From Drosophila miranda (taxonomy: Eukaryota; Arthropoda; Insecta; Diptera; Drosophilidae), in NCBI RefSeq assembly GCF_003369915.1, contig NC_046674.1, forward strand, positions 8,308,001-8,372,000: 64,000 nt of DNA. Direction: 5' to 3'. This document shows positions 40,447-50,979 of the stretch, one piece after another (the stretch's first letter is position 1; each line of letters begins with the position of its first letter). Position numbers and translations under genes: made by a program. The notes below the pieces were generated by a model. That model was given only the letters and a program-made list of their open reading frames with translations. It had not been told where the DNA came from and did not search any database.

Positions 40447-40503
40447 TCAGGATTGGGTGATGAATATAGTCTTCAAGAACTCTTCTGCTAAATCATTCAT
40501 CAT
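40447..40503 (-). ncRNA. C/D-box snoRNA copy 1 (proximal) in RpL28 leader intron
   Basis: Sense-strand box C ATGATGA at 40503-40497 and box D CTGA at 40450-40447; the core is 57 nt. A CTTGA in the middle could serve as D'. The antisense stretch before box D reads TTCATCACCCAATC. It is nearly identical to copies 2 and 3. The rRNA or snRNA target was not identified. Confidence 0.7.
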
Positions 40504-40660
40504 GGTATGATTACTACAGCACTCAAATCAAGGAACTATGCTTACCTTTATTGAGAATGAGACCAGACAAAAATCCAAACGGAAACATTATGAAAGAGAA
40601 GAAAAATACATTATTAAATCTATGCCATGGCTAAAACATAGGTACAATGAACGAATCATT

Positions 40661-40717
40661 TCAGAATTGGGTGATGAATATAGTCTTCAAGAACTCTTCT
40701 GTTAAATCATTCATCAC
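40661..40717 (-). ncRNA. C/D-box snoRNA copy 2 (middle) in RpL28 leader region
   Basis: Sense-strand box C GTGATGA at 40717-40711 and box D CTGA at 40664-40661, with the same 57-nt core. It differs from the others at the first base of box C (still consensus), one base in the D' guide region (AACAG for AGCAG) and one base before box D. The conserved core contrasts with diverged flanks. Confidence 0.7.
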
Positions 40718-40872
40718 GAAAGGGATACGCAAGGCACCCAACTGGAGGAAAATGCTTACCTTTATTAGGAGGTCGACATCAAACCAGAACACGCGATCAT
40801 GAAAGAAAAGAGAAAAGAAGTTTAAAATCTGTTCAATTGATAAAAAGTAGGGGGAATTTTAAATGAATAATT

Positions 40873-40929
40873 TCAGGATTGGGTGATGAATATAGTCTTC
40901 AAGAACTCTTCTGCTAAATCATTCATCAT
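40873..40929 (-). ncRNA. C/D-box snoRNA copy 3 (distal) in RpL28 leader region
   Basis: Sense-strand box C ATGATGA at 40929-40923 and box D CTGA at 40876-40873. The 57-nt core is identical to copy 1. It lies directly after the most upstream leader exon donor (exon end 40970, GTGAG). Confidence 0.7.
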
Positions 40930-41013
40930 GGAATTGAGACTCCCTTGCGACTATAACATGTGCTCTCACCTTGTGTATGTATCAACATCATATCGTCCGG
41001 ACCCACCCAGCGT

Positions 41014-41026
41014 GAAAGAGAAAGAA
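41014..41026 (-). promoter_or_regulatory. Distal TCT-type initiator of RpL28
   Basis: Sense TTCTTTCTCTTTCACG matches the pyrimidine-rich TCT initiator and 5' TOP tract of fly ribosomal protein genes. It lies about 45 nt upstream of a splice donor at 40970. The exact first base is not resolved. Confidence 0.5.
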
Positions 41027-41689
41027 ATTCGATGTTAGACTTGAATAAAGACAGAAAACACTTTATAAACGTATAGTTCTTTTAATGGGAAACAAAAAAG
41101 TAGTCCCGGCATGGGTTCCCCGACAGCCATGATGAAGTCAGCAACTCTTTTTACACATTTCGGGTAAAAAAATCAGCGCGCTACACACGTGTGGGTAATA
41201 CCAAATTTACCTCCGAAATATTTCGAGATAGCTGCCATTTGGAGTAAAACACGTGGTACACCCATGTCACAAAAAAAAATATTTCACAGCTACATGCTAT
41301 TCACAATGCTATAGAAGCTATAACTTAACCAAATCAAGACAAAACGCAAAATGCCCACCTTTTCTCGTTGAAAGACAAGCAGGAAAGAAATATGGCAGCC
41401 ACGACACAGAGCAAAGTTGGCTGCGATTAAGCCAGCAGGGTTGCATTTTGGGCATCTATTCTGTACAACGATAGTTGGACAAGTTGGCAGCCGCGAAACA
41501 AAAACATTCGATAAGTGTCGAATATTTTTGAAAATACTTTAAAACGTTTTCACGTTCGTTAATAAAGTGACAAGTGGCCCTATAATTTAAATTTATGTAA
41601 ATATACTGTGGATATGTAGTGCGAGACCAGCTCACCGGCGCAACTCTGTGTAGAAAATATATATTGTCACAAAAACAAATAAAATGAGA

Positions 41690-41880
41690 GGTATATTTCG
41701 GTATATTTCTGAGGGTCGGATGGTATATTTTAACGATAAATCCGCGGTCACACTGTATAGCAATATCATCCCTACAAACCAGGGTGCCCGTTTCTGATAT
41801 TTTTAATACTTTTCGGTATTTTTTTAGGTAAAAATTGAACCGACGGTATATTTACGGTATATAATGGTATATTTTGTCAA
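41690..41880 (+). promoter_or_regulatory. Cluster of GGTATATTT (motif 6) words and GGTCACACT (motif 1), distal copy
   Basis: GGTATATTTC, CGGTATATTTCTGA, TGGTATATTTT and GGTCACACT (41746-41754) are followed by more GGTATTTTT and GGTATATTT words to 41876. These match core promoter motifs 6 and 1 of fly housekeeping genes (M1BP-type). About 90 bp here is repeated at 42110-42200 next to the eIF1 start. Confidence 0.55.
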
Positions 41881-42084
41881 TTTCATCAATCTGTTAAATT
41901 TCATTTTCAACGGTTTATCGAAATAAAGGCAATTATTTAAATTAAGCCAATCAAGTAGAAAATTGATTCATCAATCGTATAAAATTATGTGGGCATGGCT
42001 AAATGCTCTATATAGCTGGGAATACTCGACAGAATATCATAATTGAGGAATATGTATAATAGAACTTGAATTCGTCAGTATAGT

Positions 42085-42176
42085 TACGGTATATTTGATG
42101 AGTAATGAGACGGTATATTTTGGTATATTTCTGAGGTTCGGACGGTATATTTCAACGATAAATACGCGGTCACACT
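42085..42176 (+). promoter_or_regulatory. eIF1 promoter: motif 6 words and motif 1
   Basis: Contains ACGGTATATTTG, ACGGTATATTTTGGTATATTTCTGA, ACGGTATATTTC and GGTCACACT (42168-42176). The last lies about 120 bases upstream of the eIF1 ATG. The spacing suits a short 5' UTR starting near 42190-42260. Confidence 0.6.
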
Positions 42177-42298
42177 CTCTATCAATAACATCCCTACAAA
42201 CACATTTCCGAAAAATCACTCCGTAAAATCTTAAATTTTACATTAAGAGATCACTTCAAAAAGTTTTTGTTTAGGCTGTGGTTTATTTTTATTGTCGT

Positions 42299-42951
42299 AT
42301 GTCCATCCAGAATTTAAACACTCGAGGTAAATAGACGGAACTTCCAGCACACAACCAGCACACACAGTTTCCATTCGCAGCGCTCATTTACACATGTACA
42401 TAAAAATGGCTGCTCGTGGTCTAGTCATCGGCCTCACACGCAAACACGCATACATACGTAAATGCACGCAGGCGATTTTAAGGGCACAACAGCACGCTGC
42501 GAGAGGGTGTGATTACAATTACAGAAATTCCAATGAGATGCTAAGGGCATATGGTGTTTTTTGTTTTTTGCAGACCCCTTTGCTGATGCAATCAAGGGCA
42601 ATGATGATGATATTCAAGACGGGCTTGTGCATATAAGAATCCAGCAGAGGAACGGTCGCAAGACGCTAACCACTGTCCAGGGCCTGTCCGCGGAGTATGA
42701 CTTGAAGAAAATAGTCCGCTCCTGTAAAAAGGTAAGTGCCCCGGTTATAAATAAACATTCCTGAGAAAGCCATGTAAGTAATTGATTTAATTTCGCATTC
42801 GCAGGAATTTGCCTGCAATGGAACTGTGATCGAGCATCCGGAGTATGGTGAAGTTCTGCAGCTGCAGGGCGATCAACGTGAAAACATCTGTCAATGGTTG
42901 ACTAAGGTTGGATTAGCCAAACCAGATCAGCTGAAGGTGCACGGCTTTTAA
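42299..42951 (+). CDS. eIF1: Translation initiation factor eIF1 (SUI1)
   Basis: Three exons: 42299-42326, 42574-42731 and 42805-42951, giving 110 aa, the usual eIF1 length. It binds the 40S subunit near the P site and enforces start-codon selection. The SUI1 domain fills the C-terminal two thirds: HIRIQQRNGRKTLTTVQGL, then KKIVRSCKKEFACNGTV and GEVLQLQGDQRENICQWL. The first exon encodes only MSIQNLNTR plus one base. This short-first-exon layout is why an ATG inside exon 2 should not be used. AATAAA at 43099-43104 is the likely poly(A) signal. It is divergent from RpL28, with about 1.3 kb between the two. Confidence 0.97.
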
Positions 42952-43104
42952 GCGGATGCCAAGGAACAACAAATATTTCATTCTTAAGCTACATTCAACT
43001 TGCAGAAGTTCTTCTTCGTTCAAATTATCTAAAAACAATCTTGATAGAACATTAACAGAAACAGAAGCAATAGACCATTAATTGAGAAAGATGTTATAAA
43101 TAAA

Positions 43105-45205
43105 TTAAATGTTCAATTTAAATAAACAACGGAGGTTGCATAGTACAATGGGACATTATCTGAAATTGCTTTATATTTCAGGGGCAGGTCTTTTAGTTTA
43201 ATAAAAATGGTGCTTTCATGCCAGAAAGCAAGACGGATAGATTTGTATCATTTCCGAATACAAGCGGCGTTTATCGCAGAGCAATAGCGATATTTTTTGC
43301 AACCATTCCTATACATCGATAAGTGTAATTAAAAGTCGCGGGTGTATGATTTGAAGACGTAAAACAACAGAAAAATGGTGTCATCTTGCTACAAAATAAG
43401 AAAAGTAGTTCCGTTGATTATATGTGCCACAAAAATAAAAACATATTAATATGTTTTTGCCAGTCTACAAAAATATCACCTTCAAAAATATATCGATAAA
43501 TTTAGATATCAATATTTTATATATACATCTAACACGACTGGGCTGCTTTGTGAGCGCGAATAATTTGCGTGTATTATTGCTTTTGCTAGTGAAAAAACGT
43601 TTGCTGACAATCTCCCAAGGCAGCAATTTGATCTGCACTATCAGATGCACAAGTTTTCGTGTCGAATTTAATAAATATTTCGAAAAACGTGGATTTCAGT
43701 GTACGTGTACTCCGCGGAACGCCACTGTGACTCTAGCTAGAACATATAACAAGTGGTTTTACAATTTTGACATTGTAGCCGCAGCAAATAATTAACTGGA
43801 GGGAAGGAACAATAACTATTCTACTTTGAGCGGTGTAAGTGCACAAGATTATTATTTATCTACTTATTTAGGGGAAGGGGGGAATGGGCTACAATTCGCC
43901 ATTAACCATACATGATGAATTTCAAATTTGATGCGCGAGTGTCACACACAAATCTGTATAGACTCATTTCATACCTATTTATATGTCATACATTGCACAC
44001 ATTTCGTGTCCGTCAGTTGACGTTAAAACATCTTAAAACATAAAATTGATTATCTGGTCATTGCAGGATAGTTTCCTTGCGACCATTCAATTCGGTCCAG
44101 CAGCGATTAAATACAACAAAAGAAAGTATTTATATATATTGTTTATTGTTTACCATGCTAACCGATGCTGACCATTCCCAGAGCCAAGACTTCTGGGAGC
44201 TGTCGCAGCCAATTCTGTTGGGACATTTCGCTTTCATGAATATACATATCTATATACTAGCTATATGGTTAGTTCTTTTACTTAGAAAAATTAAGTTCTT
44301 GGGTTTCGATTCCATCATTCCCCGATCCCTATTTACATATAAATATTTATCGCATGCAACCATGCAGATTTTTGGAGCCTATCGAAACGGTGACCGTGGA
44401 ACGGCGAAAGTTTTCTATGACGATGAGAAGTCGAATTTTTGGATTTTTCGCGTGACAAGTTCGTTGTGAAAAAAAACAAAAAAGAACAATTACCTTATTA
44501 TTTAGAACATTTGCAAGCAATAAAAAATTTGTTGTGCTACTCTGTCGGCTCGGTGTCGGTGCATGTTGGGTGTGAAATAAAAAAAATCAATTGCCTCAAA
44601 GCCTCTCGACCAATTTCAATTTTATTCTCTGCGTGTGCAAAAAAAAAACTACGAAAAAACGAAGACGAAAAAAGTCAGCAGCGAGGAAGAAAAAGAATAG
44701 AAAGGAAAGCGAAAATAGCCACAGAAAAAGAAACAAAATTAAGTCATTCAAGCCACCAGGCCACGGAAAATTAAACGACGACGACGACAACGGTCGCGTA
44801 GAAGTTGAAGAAAATGTACAGGAACAGGGGAGGAGGAGCAGCCGCAGAAGCAGTAGTATAAATAAATAGCGAAGCAGCGAAAAGAAGTGTTGCAGCTATT
44901 TTGCGTTTGATTGTTCGCATCGCATTGTAATCAAGTTTCATGCAATAAGAATATATCAAAGTGAAAATCAAATTTTCCAAATCAGAAAGCCTCCTCGACT
45001 GGGTGGCAACACGACTGCCACTGTGTGCGTGTGTATATGTCTGTGTGTGTGTGAGTGTGCCGCTTGTGACTGTGTGTGTGTGTGAGTGCTCCGAGTTAGT
45101 GTTGAGGCGTTCCGTTCGCTCGAAAAAGGAAAAAATAAATATATTTTAAAGCAAACCGACTGTGTCTTTGTGTCGAATTTCCGGAAAAATTCAACATACG
45201 TTACC
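43105..45205 (+). other. Larp4B promoter and spliced 5' UTR region
   Basis: A perfect DRE (TATCGATA, 43491-43498) and a related CATCGATA near 43316 mark a likely housekeeping promoter. A donor GTGTAAGT near 43833 and acceptor CATTGCAG at 44067 would define a leader intron. The rest to 45205 is A-rich with TG repeats (45024-45086) and shows no credible CDS. An alternative start near 44880-44900 is possible. Confidence 0.5.
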
Positions 45206-47421
45206 ATGGAATATTACCTAGGTTAGTAGTAATATTATTTTCAAATGTCAAAAACAAACACATATGCCTGCCATATATACTATCACCCCCACCCTGCGTC
45301 CACAACTGCTGCTGCACTTGTATGCGAAGCGAATAGAGAGTAAGTACAGTGGGTTGAAGAAGAACACGCATAAGTTGCTGCTCTCGCAACGCCTTAAGGT
45401 GAGGCAGAAGTTTTGCTTTTTGCGACGGTGGCAGGCACAGGCATAGCCACAGCCACAGGCACAGGCACAGGCACTATTTGGAGGGGAAGCACAGCTCCGC
45501 TATCTGAGGTTATGCTGGCATTAAATTTATTTGTTTATAATATAAAATCTGGTTTGGGTGGGAGAGTTTTCTTGGCATTTTCGTCGCGTCACTCGCGTCG
45601 TCCGATTACGAAAGTTTCCCATTACGTCGTAACTACAAAGAATTGCCTTTTTTATAGAACTTCTTTTCCACGCACACAAAAATTACTAAATTTGTTCAAT
45701 TTCAGGAGGATATGTCTTAATGAATGGAGATGCAGTCAAGATCCAACCGCCGGTCTACGCCAATGTTCCTGTCGAAACGGCAATGTTAGCTACAAACTTG
45801 TTCGGCACCACAGCACAGATCGCAGCCCCAAACGCAGCAGCCCACATACCATTGATCACAGCCGCCCCAGCAGCTGCTGCCCCCGCTCCAGTCGCAGCCG
45901 TGGCAGCGCCACAGACCGCTCCGCTTTCACATCAGCATCCACAGCAGGTTCAGGTTCAGGTGCAGCAACAGCAGCAGCAACCGCATCCACACCAGCAGCA
46001 GATTATTGCTCATACACACGCCCACCAACAACACCAGCAGCAGCAACAGTCTCCTCAGACCATTCAGGCTCATCCCGCACAGCATTTGCAATACGGACAT
46101 CCGCCTCCGCCGGCACAGGCACAGGGCGTGGCTAACTCCGCAGTGATTGTAGGAGGAGGAGTAGGAGGAGGAAGCGCTGCCGGTGCCGGTGCCGCTGCTG
46201 AGAGCATCGATAATCCAGAATTCGCCATCATGAATGGGGCAATTGGCCAGACCCAAGATGGCACCGTCGTCTGCTACACAACCGATGCTCTGGTACCTGG
46301 TGTTAATAATACGAATTTAGTTGCAATCGAGCCGCAACCCCAACACATTGTAGTGCCGGTTCAGGTTCCTGTTCCAGTTTCCGTTCAGCTACCGGTCACA
46401 GTGCCTGCCAATGGACCGCTGCCCACCCAGAACCCAGAGCTGAAGCAGCAGCAACAGCCACAGCACGGTAACAACCCCAATGCCGCAGCCGGAGACGATC
46501 CGAATCTACCGATAGACAAGCTTAAGCAGATGTTGGCTACTCAGCTTGAGTACTACTTTTCCAGGTTTGCACTTGCAAATTTATTGTTACTCCAAGGATC
46601 CCTCTCTGACCTCTTCTTTTACCCTGTCGCTTCCACAGAGAGAATCTGGCCAACGATACTTACCTGCTGTCGCAGATGGACACCGACCAATATGTGCCCA
46701 TATGGACTGTGGCCAGATTTAATCTTGTTAGGAAACTAAGCAAGGACATCAAACTTATTACGGAGGTGCTGCGTGAGTCGCCCAACGTTCAGGTGGATGA
46801 CGAGGGTCTGCGCGTGCGTCCCAATCGCAAGCGTTGCATCATCATATTGCGCGAGATATCCAACAACACTCCCCTCGATGACGTCAAGGTCTGCCATCAG
46901 CTCAGCTCCTCCTCATTTTCTGTAATCAATGCTAATTTGATTTCCTTCTGGGTCTCCTTCTGCTGCAGGCTCTTTTCAGCAACGAGAACTGCCCGAGGCC
47001 GATCTCCTGCGAGTTTGCTGCCAACAATTCGTGGTACATCACATTCGAGTCGGACGAGGATGCGCAAAAGGCCTTTAAGTATCTGCGCGAGGAGATCAAG
47101 GAGTTTCAGGGCAAGCCCATTATGGCGCGCATTAAGCCCAAATCGTTTATCAATAGAATACAAGCTGTACCAAATATTAAGAACGGCTACCGTCTCACAT
47201 CGCCACCGACTGCCGCAGTTTATGATCCTTCCGGTGCTGGGGCTGCCGCTGTCAGCTATACGACCGCCCCACAGCGATACTTGTATACCACCAATGGGAC
47301 AGTCCTTGGCCCCGCCTCAGTTCCCTACAATAATCAGGTAGTGATTGTAAGTGCTCAACATTATTCGATATGTATCTGAGACTGGTATCACCCTCATGTT
47401 CCTCCCTCTCTCTCTCTCTCC

Positions 47422-47469
<48 letters not shown>

Positions 47470-49276
47470 GCAGCCGATTCAACAGAATCAATTCTATCCC
47501 GGCTTGATGGCTGGTCCATGGCCACCCGGCACTGTGACCGCTGCCGGCCACGGCCAGAACTTCTATGAGATTGGTGGTAACATCTATGCCACCAATCCGT
47601 TGGCTCCGCAGGCTGTAGCCAGCTTCGCCGCCGCACCTCCACCCACCGCACAAACGATTGTCACATCCAAACCGCAGGGTGGTGGCGGTGGCCGCTACAA
47701 CAACAATAATCATCGTGGCAATCCCAACAATATGGGCGGTGGTGGCAACTCGGGACCACGCGGTGAGCCCCGAAACAAACCCCCGCGCAACACACAGACT
47801 CCATCCCATATCCAGAGCGGCAGCATTGTGCCCATCCAGCTAGCGGGAGGCATTCCCGGTGGCATGGTGAGCGTGGTGCCCGCCAATATTGTGGATCCCC
47901 TACAACAGGCTTCGCTGCAGCAGGGCCAGCAACAGCCGGTTCACCAGCAGCTACAGCAGCAGCAGCCGACAAGTTCCGCCCATGTCCAAGTCCAACAGCA
48001 GCAGCAGGCAACGGGGCAGGTGAACAACTCCAATCGCCATTATAATACAATAAAGAGTAATAATTGGAAGGGTAAGTTTTTCGCAGCCCCTTAACTTTGA
48101 GCCTCTTCTTATCCCTCCAATCTAATGGTAGGTGGAATGCAGAAGAACCTGGACAAAAGCTATGGCGGTGCGGTGGCCACTCACCACCACTACAGCACCC
48201 AGGCCCAGGGTCTGTCCACACATGGCCACCATCTCCAGGCCCAGCAGCAACAGCAGCAACAACAACAGGGACAGGGACAATCACAACAGCAGCACTATCA
48301 TTTGGCTTCCTCTAGCGGCGCGAGCACACCTCAGGTATCTTATGCCAGTGCTCAGGCTACGGCTACCTTGACGCTGGCCCCGCAGCCCAGCCAGCACCAA
48401 CATCATCTGGTGGCCCATCATGCCGCCCAGCAACAGACGCAGCAGCAGCAGCAGCCGCCGCAGCATCAGCAGCAAGTTGAGCTGCAGGAGGCGGGAGAGA
48501 ACGTGGAGCATGGTTCGCATGGGATGCAACAGGTAAATCGCAGCAGCAACATGTCGGCCAGCTCCTCCTCGTCGATGGCCACATCAATCAGCAAGGAGCC
48601 GCTGCAATGGCAGACGCGTCCACGTCGTCGTCGTCGCGATGAGGAGAGCGGTACTATCAATTATTCTCCAAGCGGTCGAGTGGGGGTAAGTAATCGAAAT
48701 ATGTTATGTTATTGGTAAATTTCTAAGCCTAACGCTTCTTTGAAACGATTATAGCTCTTTGGCACCTCACCCTCCGCGCCGCATCAACAGCAACAGCAGA
48801 TGATTTCATCGTCTTCGTCTTCCGCCAGCAATGTGCAGTCGGGCAACGGCGGTCCCTCCCATCGCGGCGGTGATCGGGAGAGCCATTACAATATTCACGA
48901 TGTACCACCACCACAGCCCCAGCACCGGGGCAACTACAAGGGCAACAACTATAATCCTAACTATCACGCCCAGCACTCGTCCATGTCGAACAGCTCCCAT
49001 CACCATCACCACAATGCCCTGTCCTCGCAGCACCACCTGCCAGCGGGACAGCAGCAGGGCTCGAGTCACCACTATCACCACCATCATCACCACAATTCCA
49101 TCGGCAGCAATGTGGGGAACAGCGGAGGAGTGGGCGTCAGCAGTGGAGCTGCAGCCGCAGTCGCTGGATCTGGGAACAACAGCGTGTCGGGTGGAAACGG
49201 CAATGGCACCAATGAGCGTGGCATGCATCACGTTTCCCTGGGCTATCAGGGACACCAGCATCAGCAACAACAACAA

Positions 49277-49310
<34 letters not shown>

Positions 49311-50979
49311 AACAACAACAACAACAACAACAGCCGTCAGCGCCAGTGCAACCGCCGCAGTTTGATCTAGAGGCAACCGCCTTCCCACCACTGCCAGCCT
49401 CGTCGGCATCGGTAAGCACGCCACACACTCCTCAGGCCAATAGTGCGTCCGTGCACAACTCCAACTCGTCCTCCTCTGCGCCTGCCCTAACACAGAAACA
49501 AAATCCTTATCAGCAGCAGCAGCAGCTGAGCGGCAGCGTGGAGAGCACCGAGGATCAGCGTTCAAGCAATCATCAGCAGGGCGAGAGTAGTCCTCATCTG
49601 GCCAACAGTTCCGCTGTCTCTGCCGCTGCCAACAACTGGTCCGAGAACCGCCTCTCGGACGTGGTCCGCACTGGTGGGGGAGGAGCCGGTGCCGGTGCCG
49701 GTGCCGGTGGCGGTGGCGGAGGTAAGGCCAAGGCTCGCAAGGAGACTGTCCAAAGCAAGCACCATCCGAATCAGACCCAGCCGCAGCAGCAGCAACAACA
49801 ACAACAACCACAGCCGCAGCCACAGCCGCATTTGCCTCCCAACTTCCAGCAGCATCAGCGAAATGTGCCGGTCAGTCCCACGCCAGCCGTGGAGTACGCG
49901 CCCATCGAGGGCAACAATACTAAAAACGTTACTAAGCAGAGCTCTAGTAGCAGTTCGACCCATGTGATAAAGTGTCTAACACCAAATATCAATGCCAGCA
50001 GCAAGGACGAGGCAGCCGCCGCCGGAGTCGGGGTAGGAGCCGGACCTGGTGCTGCCCAGCAGCTGGATAAATCAAACAAGACTGAGGATGAAATGCATCC
50101 AAAGCAGCCGCTGCTGCAGCAGAATCCGCAGCAACGTCTGGCCGAATCCTACGTCCAGACTATGCAGCAGCAGCAGCAGCCGCCACCGCTGGCTGCCCAC
50201 AACGATTATGCAAGGGGCGCGGAGGCAATCACTGCCGTGCCCGCGGGCGCTGGCGCCTGCAGTGTGGCGACAAATGCGACCGGTTTGACCGCCAGCCTGG
50301 CCGAGTGCAGCCTCAGCCAGCACAAGAAACCGCCCTCCGTTGCCGCCCTGCACGCCAAGAAGGAGGCAAGCCTGACCAAGGATTCAGCCAGCAAGAAGAG
50401 CGTTGCCACCTCAACATCGAACGAGAACATTGCCGCCGCCACGGCAAGTAAGCTCAGTTACGCTCAGGTGGCCCAGCATCACAAGGCCTCCACTGACAGC
50501 AAGGATGGAAGTGCCTCCACAGGCACCCTCTCGCCCACTGGCAGCCAGAAGATGGATCTAGTCTTCGGCGATCCCTCCACAATCGCTGCCGCAGTGGAGA
50601 AGAGTGTGATCGCCACCGAGAAGCGTGTAGCAGGAGGAGCCTCCCCGGTCGTCAATGCTGTGCCGTCTGGCAAGGGTGCCAGCGGCATTCAGACATTGAA
50701 TTCAGCTCAAGTCAGCAATGCAGTCGGTGCCAAGGAGAAAGGTATGAGTATGAGTAGGGCACTAATGTACGAGTATTTAATGTGGTTTTTCCCACTGCAG
50801 ATGCCCGCTCCCATGCCTCTCCCATGGGCGGTGGTGGTCGCCACCAGAGCAAGGAGAAGCAACAACAACAACAACAACATCAGCAACATTACGGCTCTGG
50901 CACAGAGCACAATACCAATGCCAATGTAGGCTCGGTGACCGGCGGCAACCGCAAGTCCAGAGCCCACAACAACTCTTAG
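45206..50979 (+). CDS. Larp4B: La-related protein 4B
   Basis: Eight coding exons: 45206-45221, 45706-46564, 46639-46888, 46969-47346, 47474-48071, 48132-48685, 48755-50741 and 50801-50979, closing in frame at 1606 aa. It is a cytoplasmic RNA-binding protein; LARP4 proteins bind poly(A) and PABP and stabilise or promote translation of mRNAs. The La motif lies at about 276-360 ([21 protein letters not shown]) and an RRM-like domain at about 354-432 ([36 protein letters not shown]). The remainder is disordered and Gln, His, Ser and Gly rich, with a glutamine run of over 20 at about 1055-1078 and a conserved-type FPPLPAS motif near 1095. The start has a strong context (TTACCATGG). A second in-frame Met (MNGDAVK, 45721) could give a 10-residue-shorter protein from another leader. 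Confidence 0.92.
47404..47473 (+). repeat. CT microsatellite forming the acceptor tract of Larp4B intron 4
   Basis: About 65 bases of nearly pure CT precede the CAG at 47471-47473. The array doubles as an extended polypyrimidine tract for the exon at 47474. Confidence 0.8.

Larger units (their letters stand above)
40447..41026 (-). repeat. Tandem triplication of start site, leader exon and snoRNA
   Basis: Three units of about 212 bp. Each has, in RpL28 sense order, a pyrimidine run resembling a TCT initiator (plus-strand 41014-41026, 40801-40820, 40592-40609), about 45-60 nt of leader, a splice donor (exon ends at 40970, 40760 and 40546, followed by GTGAG or GTAAG), then the snoRNA core. snoRNA cores and donor contexts are conserved; the rest has diverged strongly. 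Confidence 0.7.

Noticed and set aside
41253..41474. 73-codon frame between RpL28 and eIF1
   Set aside because: Short, no family, and in the divergent promoter region.
43451..43795. 114-codon frame upstream of Larp4B
   Set aside because: Lys, Leu, Ile and Asn-rich from AT-rich DNA and spans the DRE-containing promoter. More likely promoter and leader.
44077..44469. 130-codon frame in the Larp4B leader
   Set aside because: Lies between a likely leader acceptor at 44067 and the real start. No homology is recognised and it contains AT-rich filler.
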